This document shows positions 1-5,557 of a stretch of 7,374 nt of DNA, in pieces (within the stretch, counting starts at the first letter, position 1; every line of letters begins with the position of its first letter). The DNA is from Methylopumilus sp009926035 (GTDB taxonomy: Bacteria > Pseudomonadota > Gammaproteobacteria > Burkholderiales > Methylophilaceae). The stretch covers positions 1 to 7,374 of the forward strand of contig JBEANL010000030.1 of the NCBI GenBank assembly GCA_041165405.1, given 5' to 3'. The position numbers were made by a program, and so were the translations under genes. The notes below the pieces were generated by a model. The model saw nothing but the letters and a program-made list of their open reading frames with translations. It had not been told where the DNA came from and made no database searches.

Positions 1-356
1 CAGCCGTACGCATTACACACTTGCCTACAGGCATTGTAGTGGAATGTCAGGATGATAGATCACAACATCGTAACAAAGCACAAGCGATGAGCGTCTTAGC
101 AGCGCGTATTCGCGATGCACAAATTCGTGAACAACAATCTAAATTAGCATCTGATCGTAGATCTCTGATTGGAAGTGGCGATCGAAGTGAACGTATTCGC
201 ACATACAATTATCCTCAGGGCCGCATTACAGATCACCGCATTAATTTAACCCTTTACAAAATAGAAGCCATTACCGATGGTGATATGGAAGAGCTCATTA
301 ATGCATTATCTAATGAGCATCAAGCTGATCTTCTTGCAGGTTTTGCAGAGGATTAA
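1..356 (+). CDS. prfA: Peptide chain release factor 1 (RF1), C-terminal part, cut by left edge
   Basis: RF1 recognises UAA and UAG stop codons in the ribosomal A site and triggers release of the finished protein. The visible part is about 117 codons, in frame from base 3, with stop TAA at 354-356. It begins AVRITHLPTGIVVEC, which in E. coli RF1 lies directly after the catalytic GGQ loop, so GGQ itself is just outside the window. The family signatures that follow are QDDRSQHRNKAQAMSVL, GSGDRSERIRTYN, PQGRITDHRINLTLY and the C-terminal EHQADLLAG. Comparison with E. coli places the first residue near position 243 of about 360. RF2 is unlikely because the GSGDRSERIRTYNYPQGRITDHR segment reads as RF1. 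prmC, whose product methylates the GGQ glutamine, follows after 3 bases, the usual enzyme-substrate pairing in one operon. There is no internal damage. Confidence 0.97.
   Translation, partial: AVRITHLPTGIVVECQDDRSQHRNKAQAMSVLAARIRDAQIREQQSKLASDRRSLIGSGDRSERIRTYNYPQGRITDHRINLTLYKIEAITDGDMEELINALSNEHQADLLAGFAED
347..352 (+). promoter_or_regulatory. Shine-Dalgarno site for prmC, inside the end of prfA
   Basis: AGAGGA lies 7 bases before the GTG at 360, a normal distance. It supports translation starting at that GTG, coupled to termination of prfA at 354-356. The site also lies 5 bases before an out-of-frame ATG at 358, so both overlapping start codons are in range. Confidence 0.6.
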
Positions 357-359
357 AAT

Positions 360-1214
360 GTGGCGACTCTTCGCGACGTATTAAAAAATACTGAGAGTAA
401 ACTTCATCAAGAGATTGCCTATTCACTAGATGAAGCAAAACTTGAAGCCCGTTTTATTCTGGAATATGTCCTAAAGATTAATCAAAAAGAAATCATTCAA
501 GAAAATGATCGAATTCTTAACGAAAAAGATCAAGCGCAAATTCAAAGCCTCACAGAAAAAAGAATATCAGGCACCCCTCTTCCATACGTTTTAGGTGAAT
601 GGTCTTTTTATGGAAAAACATTTAAGGTGAATCGAAATGTACTGATTCCAAGAGCCGATACCGAAATACTCATTGAAAAAGCGCTCTCAAAAATAAATAT
701 ACGCGACACATTTCATGTGCTTGATTTAGGATGTGGCACTGGCATGATTGGTATGACATTGGCACTTGAAAGACCGCTTTCAAAAATCACTCTCATAGAT
801 CAATCAGAAGATGCTCTGAAAAATACAAGAGATAATCAAGTGCTTCATGAATTATCTAATGTCACCATTCAAAAAAGTGATTGGTTTAGCACTTTAGCCA
901 AAACAAAATTTGACGTCATTGTAAGTAACCCCCCTTATTTGGAAGAAAATGATCCTCACTTATCAAAGGGTTTAGAGTATGAACCCATAGATGCCCTTGT
1001 CTCAGGGCCTATGGGTATGAAAGCGATACAGCATATTATTGAAAATGCTAAAAATCACATGAACTCAAAAGCCTGGCTTTTCGTTGAGCATGGTTACAAT
1101 CAAGCAAAAATAGTAAAAGATTTATTTGAAAAAAATGATTATCAACATATTGAAAATGCCAAAGATATTCATGGTATTGATCGTGTCACTTTCGGGCAAT
1201 ATTCAATAGTATAA
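360..1214 (+). CDS. prmC: Release factor glutamine N5-methyltransferase PrmC
   Basis: PrmC (HemK) uses S-adenosylmethionine (SAM) in the cytoplasm to methylate the glutamine of the GGQ loop in RF1 and RF2, which speeds peptide release. The 284-residue product has the family length. A helical N-terminal substrate-binding domain covers roughly residues 1-90. The linker motif IPRADTE is at 96-102, the SAM-binding loop LDLGCGTG at 121-128 and the catalytic NPPY at 190-193, which holds the target glutamine. A typical C-terminal GIDRVTFG follows. The start is GTG at 360. It is preferred because AGAGGA lies 7 bases upstream and the N-terminus ATLRDVLKNTESKL fits family members. An ATG at 358 is in another frame and reaches a stop after 8 codons. 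The gene sits between prfA (3-base gap) and metX (8-base gap). No key residue is missing. Confidence 0.96.
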   Translation: MATLRDVLKNTESKLHQEIAYSLDEAKLEARFILEYVLKINQKEIIQENDRILNEKDQAQIQSLTEKRISGTPLPYVLGEWSFYGKTFKVNRNVLIPRADTEILIEKALSKINIRDTFHVLDLGCGTGMIGMTLALERPLSKITLIDQSEDALKNTRDNQVLHELSNVTIQKSDWFSTLAKTKFDVIVSNPPYLEENDPHLSKGLEYEPIDALVSGPMGMKAIQHIIENAKNHMNSKAWLFVEHGYNQAKIVKDLFEKNDYQHIENAKDIHGIDRVTFGQYSIV

Positions 1215-1215
1215 T
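1210..1215 (+). promoter_or_regulatory. Possible -10 box for metX, overlapping the prmC stop codon
   Basis: TATAAT is an exact sigma-70 -10 consensus. It ends 7 bases before the metX ATG, so transcription would begin at or next to that ATG and give a leaderless message. There is no good -35 at the right distance (the bases about 17 upstream read CACTTT) and no TG extension. metX has no Shine-Dalgarno sequence, which fits a leaderless start but does not prove it. In an AT-rich genome the hexamer could be chance. Confidence 0.3.
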
Positions 1216-1222
1216 CCTCAGC

Positions 1223-2356
1223 ATGAGTGAAAAAAATTCAGTCGGTCTTGTCAAAGCAAAACTAGCCCAATTTACAAAACCACTTAAATTAACAAGCGGT
1301 AAAAAATTACCGAGCTATGAACTCGCCTATGAAACTTACGGCACATTAAACGCAAAAAAAAATAATGCAGTGCTTGTATGTCATGCACTTTCAGGTAACC
1401 ATCATGTAGCAGGACGTTATAAAAAAGATGATAAATATCCAGGTTGGTGGGATAACCTTATTGGCCCTGGAAGGCCTCTCGATACCGACCGTTTCTTCGT
1501 GATTGGCGTAAATAATCTAGGCGGCTGTCACGGCAGTAGCGGATCTAAAAGTATCAACCCAAAAACAAAAAAACCATGGGGTTCCGATTTTCCGATTGTC
1601 ACTGTGGAAGATTGGGTCAATACACAAGCAGCTCTCATAGATCAATTAGGTATTGAAAGTTTAGCCGCTGTCATTGGTGGAAGCTTAGGAGGTATGCAAG
1701 CGATTCAATGGACGTTGTCATATCCTAAACGCGTGCGTCATGCCATTGTGATTGCAGCAGCACCTAATCTTACTGCACAAAATGTTGCTTTTAATGAAGT
1801 CGCAAGACAAGCCATTATCACGGACCCTGATTTTTATAATGGGGACTATTACCGTTTTAAAAAGAAACCAAAACGCGGGCTTCGTATTGCCAGAATGTTA
1901 GGTCACATTACTTATCTATCCGATGATGCAATGGGTATGAAATTTGGTCGTAAACTTAAAAATAAAAATATTGAATATTCGTTTGATGTGAATTTTGAAA
2001 TGGAATCTTATTTGCATCATCAAGGTGATAAATTTGCTGAAGAATTTGATGCGAATACCTATTTAAGAATGACGCGTGCATTAGACTATTTTGATCCAGC
2101 AAAAGATTACCAAGGTAATTTATCTAAAGCATTTAAAAAAGTAGAGGCTGAATTCTTAGTGGTTTCATTTACGAGTGATTGGCGATTCTCACCTCAGCGC
2201 TCAAAAGAAATTGTGAAAGCACTACTCGATAACGAATTAACGGTAAGCTATGCTGAAGTGACAGCCCAGCATGGCCATGATGCCTTCCTCATGTCTGATC
2301 CGCATTATCACGGCATACTCACAACTTACTTTAAAAAGATTGCCAATCAATTATGA
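1223..2356 (+). CDS. metX: Homoserine O-acyltransferase MetX, probably the succinyl-CoA type (MetXS)
   Basis: MetX activates the hydroxyl of L-homoserine with an acyl group from CoA, the committed step from the aspartate pathway to methionine. The 377-residue protein is an alpha/beta-hydrolase fold of family length. Visible motifs are HALSGNHHVAG (54-64), NLGGCHGSSG (98-107), the nucleophile elbow GGSLGGMQ with Ser154, PNLTAQNVAFNEVARQAI (181-198), and SDWRFSP with Asp319. GHDAFL contains His352. Ser154, Asp319 and His352 form the expected triad, and the Asp-His spacing of 33 equals that in known MetX proteins. Arg321, two residues after the catalytic Asp, is as I recall the residue associated with succinyl-CoA rather than acetyl-CoA use, so succinyltransferase is favoured by inference. 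The ATG at 1223 has no Shine-Dalgarno sequence, but no later start fits the family N-terminus. The stop overlaps metW by ATGA, the usual pairing. Confidence 0.95.
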   Translation: MSEKNSVGLVKAKLAQFTKPLKLTSGKKLPSYELAYETYGTLNAKKNNAVLVCHALSGNHHVAGRYKKDDKYPGWWDNLIGPGRPLDTDRFFVIGVNNLGGCHGSSGSKSINPKTKKPWGSDFPIVTVEDWVNTQAALIDQLGIESLAAVIGGSLGGMQAIQWTLSYPKRVRHAIVIAAAPNLTAQNVAFNEVARQAIITDPDFYNGDYYRFKKKPKRGLRIARMLGHITYLSDDAMGMKFGRKLKNKNIEYSFDVNFEMESYLHHQGDKFAEEFDANTYLRMTRALDYFDPAKDYQGNLSKAFKKVEAEFLVVSFTSDWRFSPQRSKEIVKALLDNELTVSYAEVTAQHGHDAFLMSDPHYHGILTTYFKKIANQL

Positions 2357-2943
2357 GCGCTCAATTTAGACAAGACTTTGCTGTCATTGCCAATTGGATT
2401 CCTTTCGGTGCCAAAGTACTGGACTTAGGGTGTGAAGATGGATCGCTCTTAAAATTTCTTGAAGGCTCTTTAGAGGTCAAAGGTTACGGCATCGAAAAAG
2501 ACGACACACATTGGCTTAACACTTTAAAGCAAGGTTTAAATGTCATTCAAATGGATTTGGAATCAGGGTTATCGGGTTTTGAATCTCAATCATTTGATGT
2601 AGTCGTGTTATCTCAAACGCTTCAAGCGATGCATAACACTGAAAAAATTGTGTATGAAATGTTACGCGTTGGCAAAGAAGCGATTGTAACCTTTCCAAAC
2701 TTTGGTTATTGGCGACATCGCATTCAACTCATTCAAGGCCAAATGCCTGTGTCTAAAACGCTCCCTTATGAGTGGTATAACACACCCAATATTCATTTAT
2801 GCACGATTAAGGATTTTGATGAGTTTTGTGTTAAAAATAAAATTGGTGTGAAGGAGCGTCTTATTCTGACTCATAGCAAACCTATTCATCTGATGCCCAA
2901 TCTCATGGGAGCATTAGCTATGTATCGTCTTGTTTCAAAATAA
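2353..2943 (+). CDS. metW: Methionine biosynthesis protein MetW
   Basis: MetW is a small methyltransferase-like protein encoded beside metX in many proteobacteria. It is needed for, or supports, homoserine acylation, but its own reaction is not settled. The 196-residue product has the usual length. It begins with the nucleotide-binding region KVLDLGCEDGSLLKFL (21-36), followed by GYGIEKDD and NVIQMDLESGL. The MetW signatures VVVLSQTLQAMHNTEKI, FPNFGYWRHR, MPVSKTLPYEWYNTPNIH and a C-terminal ALAMYRLVSK are all present. The ATG overlaps the metX stop (ATGA at 2353-2356), implying coupled translation and roughly matched amounts. The middle glycine of the GxGxG loop, present in the MetW sequences I know, is Glu28 here (GCEDG), which may weaken SAM binding. 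The rest of the protein looks intact and constrained. Confidence 0.95.
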   Translation: MSAQFRQDFAVIANWIPFGAKVLDLGCEDGSLLKFLEGSLEVKGYGIEKDDTHWLNTLKQGLNVIQMDLESGLSGFESQSFDVVVLSQTLQAMHNTEKIVYEMLRVGKEAIVTFPNFGYWRHRIQLIQGQMPVSKTLPYEWYNTPNIHLCTIKDFDEFCVKNKIGVKERLILTHSKPIHLMPNLMGALAMYRLVSK

Positions 2944-2949
2944 TTCCTG

Positions 2950-3108
2950 ATGCAACTTCGGAATCGATTCTGGCAAGGCATCTTTTCCAAAAAAATGTTG
3001 GTATGTATTTTTACTGGTTTTAGTTCAGGCCTTCCTCTTTATATACTGATTATTTGCACTCATTCAACTGCCTTATACATGGAAATTTCTTTGGGCACCT
3101 TTCTTTGA
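2950..3108 (+). pseudogene. ampG: 5' fragment of a broken ampG-type permease gene
   Basis: An ATG at 2950, 6 bases after the metW stop, opens a frame reading MQLRNRFWQGIFSKK, then FTGFSSGLPLYILI, the start of transmembrane segment 1 in AmpG proteins. After about base 3049 the frame becomes nonsense (CTHSTALYMEISLGTFL) and stops at TGA 3106-3108. The correct continuation, FALIQLPYTWKFLWAPFF, is in another frame from base 3053. Compared with E. coli AmpG, about 23 residues should lie between GLPL and the Phe of FALIQ, but only 13 bases are there. About 56 bases therefore seem to be missing, a deletion that also shifts the frame. This could be true gene decay or an assembly error. It lacks a Shine-Dalgarno sequence. 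Confidence 0.8.
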
Positions 3109-3121
3109 TCGATTTTCATGG

Positions 3122-4123
3122 GTGATGGGTCGCCGTCGGGGATGGTTGTTCTTCTTTCAATGTTTACTTTTAATAACCATTCCCTTGTTGGGTTTTTATA
3201 ACCCTGAAACTGATCTTACCACCGTTGTTTTAATTGCATCGTTGATTGCTTTTTTAAGTGCGAGCCAGGATGTGGTCATTGATGCATATCGTCGTGAACT
3301 TTTACTCGATAAAGAATTGGGTTTGGGTAATGCCATTCATGTGAATGCATATAAAATTGCAAGCTTGATTCCTGGATCTCTATCGCTCATCTTGGCAGAT
3401 CATTTTGATTGGCAAACGGTATTCATCATCACGAGTCTTTTTATGTTGCCAGGATTATTTTTAACACTTCTTATTAAAGAGCCTAAAGTAATCAAAATAA
3501 AAAAACAGGATTTAACCACTTCACTCTTTTTGCCTTTTCAAGAATTTATAAGTCGCCATGGTTTAAAAAGCGCGCTAACTATTCTTCTTTTTATTTTCTT
3601 TTATAAATTAGGGGATAGTATGGCAACTGCTTTGGCTACGCCTTTTTATTTAGATTTAGGATTTAGTAAAACTGAAATTGGTTTAATCGCAAAAAATGCA
3701 GGCTTATGGCCAAGTGTGATTGGCGGTCTCGTAGGTGGTGTTTGGATGATGAAATTAGGTATTAATCGTGCATTATGGCTTTTTGGTTTTCTTCAGATGA
3801 TCAGTATTTTAGGTTTTGCTTGGCTCGCTCACATAGGCTATAGCCCTGAATGGCTAGCCCTTGTTGTAGGCTTTGAAGCATTTGGCGTAGGTTTAGGTAC
3901 AACGGCTTTCGTAGCATTCATTGCCAAAACTACACATCCACTTTATACCGCAACACAGTTTGCACTCTTTACAAGTTTGGCGGCGATTCCTCGCACACTT
4001 GTCAATGCATCGACAGGTTATCTACAAAATATTTTTGGTTGGGAACATTTTTTTATATTGTGTTTTTTCCTTGCAATTCCCGGCATGGCTTTACTATACA
4101 AAATCGCACCGATTAAAAATTAA
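3122..4123 (+). CDS. ampG: AmpG-family muropeptide MFS transporter, main part of a broken gene
   Basis: AmpG imports anhydro-muropeptides (GlcNAc-anhMurNAc peptides) across the inner membrane for peptidoglycan recycling. The frame is intact from base 3050 to the stop, with only GTG 3122 or ATG 3125 as ordinary starts and no ribosome-binding site. Read from 3122 it gives 333 residues. They start inside GRRRGW of the cytoplasmic loop after segment 2 and contain SASQDVVIDAYRRE (46-59), FFYKLGDSMATAL (159-171) and ATQFALFTSLAAIPR (277-291), all AmpG signatures, with about ten hydrophobic segments. Segments 1 and 2 are supplied by the frame-shifted sequence upstream, so a transporter made from this start would probably not work. 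Rejoined, the gene would encode roughly 410 residues, normal for the family. No second lesion is seen, so the damage is recent or an artefact. It ends overlapping the convergent exonuclease gene by 4 bases. Confidence 0.88.
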   Translation: MMGRRRGWLFFFQCLLLITIPLLGFYNPETDLTTVVLIASLIAFLSASQDVVIDAYRRELLLDKELGLGNAIHVNAYKIASLIPGSLSLILADHFDWQTVFIITSLFMLPGLFLTLLIKEPKVIKIKKQDLTTSLFLPFQEFISRHGLKSALTILLFIFFYKLGDSMATALATPFYLDLGFSKTEIGLIAKNAGLWPSVIGGLVGGVWMMKLGINRALWLFGFLQMISILGFAWLAHIGYSPEWLALVVGFEAFGVGLGTTAFVAFIAKTTHPLYTATQFALFTSLAAIPRTLVNASTGYLQNIFGWEHFFILCFFLAIPGMALLYKIAPIKN

Positions 4124-4893
4124 AGCTTATAGTCAATAATCAGTGGTGCATGATCACTAAACTTTTCATCTTTATAAATAGAAGCTTCTAGAATCTGATC
4201 TTTTAGAGAAGGGTGTGCTATTTGATAATCAAGCCGCCATCCAACGTTTTTAGCATACGCTTCACCTCGATTACTCCACCAGGTATATGAATTATCTGTC
4301 GTATCAGGATAAAGCTTGCGATAGGTATCAATCCAACCGACACTTTCAAATAACTCTGTCATCCATTGACGCTCTTCGGGGAGAAAACCTGAATTTTTTT
4401 TATTGCCTTTATAATTTTTTAAATCAATTTCTTTATGCGCGATATTGATATCTCCACAAAGAATCATCGGTAAATTTTCTGCCATACGTTTTTTTAAATA
4501 AGGCAATAAGTAATCCAAGACTTCAAATTTAAATGCTTGTCGCTCTTCGCCGCTTGAACCTGATGGTAGGTAAATTGAAACCACACTTAAATTGTCATAC
4601 ATAAGTTCGAGATAGCGACCTTCGCTATCAAAAAGTGGGAGACCTATCTCGCGAATAATTTTTTTAGGCTGTGTTTTAGTATAAATACCGACGCCGCTGT
4701 AACCTTTTTTTTGTGCAAAACTAAAATAGCTCTTATAGTCTCCATACGCTTTCATGTCATGCGTTAAATCATTCTCATGTGCTTTAACTTCTTGCACACA
4801 AATAAAATCAGCTGCTTGCGAATCAAGCCATGAAAAAACGCCTTTATTAGAAGCGGATCGAATTCCATTCATGTTTAGCGTTATAATTCTCAT
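4120..4893 (-). CDS. xth: Exodeoxyribonuclease III / AP endonuclease
   Basis: This enzyme cuts the DNA backbone 5' to abasic sites in base-excision repair and degrades 3' ends of duplex DNA, using a divalent metal. The 257-residue product matches the exonuclease III/APE1 family along its whole length. Conserved residues in order are Asn7 in LNMNGIR, Glu35 in CVQEVKA, Tyr108 in SIYLPSG, Asp148 and Asn150 in CGDINIAH, Asp222 in WRLDYQ, and Asp247-His248 in SDHAPL. These correspond to E. coli Asn7, Glu34, Tyr109, Asp151, Asn153, Asp229 and His259. YTWWS near 203-207 and GYSGVGIYTK near 64-73 are further family motifs. A weak AGAG (minus-strand bases 4904-4901) lies 7 bases before the ATG. The gene is divergent from pyrE across 23 bases, and its stop overlaps that of ampG. 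The ExoA branch rather than classical XthA is possible. The biochemical role is the same. Confidence 0.96.
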   Translation of the reverse strand: MRIITLNMNGIRSASNKGVFSWLDSQAADFICVQEVKAHENDLTHDMKAYGDYKSYFSFAQKKGYSGVGIYTKTQPKKIIREIGLPLFDSEGRYLELMYDNLSVVSIYLPSGSSGEERQAFKFEVLDYLLPYLKKRMAENLPMILCGDINIAHKEIDLKNYKGNKKNSGFLPEERQWMTELFESVGWIDTYRKLYPDTTDNSYTWWSNRGEAYAKNVGWRLDYQIAHPSLKDQILEASIYKDEKFSDHAPLIIDYKL

Positions 4894-4934
4894 AATTCAT
4901 CTCTACCGATTTATCTATGGATCATTCAAGTCAA
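4882..4934. promoter_or_regulatory. Candidate overlapping promoters for the divergent exonuclease and pyrE genes
   Basis: Only 23 bases (4894-4916) separate the two divergent start codons, so promoters must reach into coding sequence. For pyrE, TATAAT at 4882-4887 lies within the first codons of the exonuclease gene and would start a message with a leader of roughly 20 bases. Its -35 (around CGAATT) is poor. For the exonuclease gene, TTGACT on the minus strand (plus 4934-4929) inside pyrE is a good -35, but the matching -10 is weak. pyrE has no Shine-Dalgarno sequence. These are sequence matches only. Confidence 0.3.
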
Positions 4935-5555
4935 GAGTTTATCGAATTTGCCTTAAAAAAACAGGTTTTACAATTTGGTCAATTTAAAACAAAAGCCGGT
5001 CGACTAAGTCCTTACTTTTTTAATACAGGTCTTTTTAATGATGGTGAGAGCTTAATGAAGCTCGGGGTGTTCTACGCCAAATCCATTGAAAACTCAAATA
5101 TTGCCTTTGATATGCTCTACGGCCCCGCTTATAAAGGCATACCTTTAGTCACATCCATTGTGATTGCTTTTGCAAGCCTAGGTCGCAATGTGCCTTTCGC
5201 ATTCAATCGCAAAGAAAAAAAAGATCATGGTGAAGGTGGTGTCATTATTGGAACACCGCTAAAAGGACGGGTGCTTATTGTTGACGATGTCATCTCTGCA
5301 GGGACATCTGTGAATGAATCTGTGAATCTTATTTTAGAAGAAGGTGCTCAACCTTCAGGCATTGCAATTTCTATTGACCGAGAAGAAAAAGGGAGTGGTT
5401 CACTTTCCGCTGTTGAAGAAATTAAAGCCACACATCATTTGCCTGTATGCCATCTCACTTCTTTAAAAGAAATTATGCGTTATATTGAATCGAAGACAAC
5501 TTATGCATCGCATATGGACGCAATGCGTGCCTATCAAAAAGAATATGGGATTTAA
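4917..5555 (+). CDS. pyrE: Orotate phosphoribosyltransferase
   Basis: PyrE joins orotate to phosphoribosyl pyrophosphate (PRPP) to make orotidine 5'-phosphate, the fifth step of pyrimidine synthesis. It normally works as a homodimer in the cytoplasm. The 212-residue product aligns without gaps at the start with E. coli PyrE (213 residues), which fixes the ATG at 4917. Motifs are FKTKAGRLSPYFFNTGLF (23-40) with Lys26, GPAYKGIPL (69-77), the mobile catalytic loop FNRKEKKDHGEGG (96-108), and the PRPP-binding LIVDDVISAGTS (120-131) with Asp123-Asp124. No Shine-Dalgarno sequence is visible before the start. No leader peptide or attenuator such as the rph-pyrE arrangement of E. coli is present, because the upstream gene is divergent. 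Its stop is 2 bases from that of convergent gatB. Confidence 0.97.
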   Translation: MDHSSQEFIEFALKKQVLQFGQFKTKAGRLSPYFFNTGLFNDGESLMKLGVFYAKSIENSNIAFDMLYGPAYKGIPLVTSIVIAFASLGRNVPFAFNRKEKKDHGEGGVIIGTPLKGRVLIVDDVISAGTSVNESVNLILEEGAQPSGIAISIDREEKGSGSLSAVEEIKATHHLPVCHLTSLKEIMRYIESKTTYASHMDAMRAYQKEYGI

Positions 5556-5557
5556 AC

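Noticed and set aside
1215..1222. Possible remnant of another gene between prmC and metX
   Set aside because: The gap is only 8 bases, so nothing recognisable can remain.
3921..4139. Open frame of 72 codons on the plus strand inside the end of ampG
   Set aside because: It is a shifted frame of the well-matched AmpG C-terminus, with no family resemblance and no start signal.
4142..4158. Small inverted repeat (AGTGGT / ATCACT) just past the ampG stop, considered as a terminator
   Set aside because: The stem is 6 pairs with one G-U pair and has no T-tract. The bases encode the conserved SDHAPL motif of the exonuclease, which explains them.
4705..4712. A8-G stretch in the exonuclease gene (minus strand), considered as a programmed frameshift site
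   Set aside because: The A AAA AAG heptamer is not in the zero frame and the gene is full length without shifting. The codons for Gln-Lys-Lys-Gly account for it.
4754..4987. Open frame of 77 codons on the plus strand across the exonuclease start and pyrE start
   Set aside because: It runs antisense to the exonuclease gene and out of frame with pyrE, both of which are strongly conserved. It is an overlap shadow.
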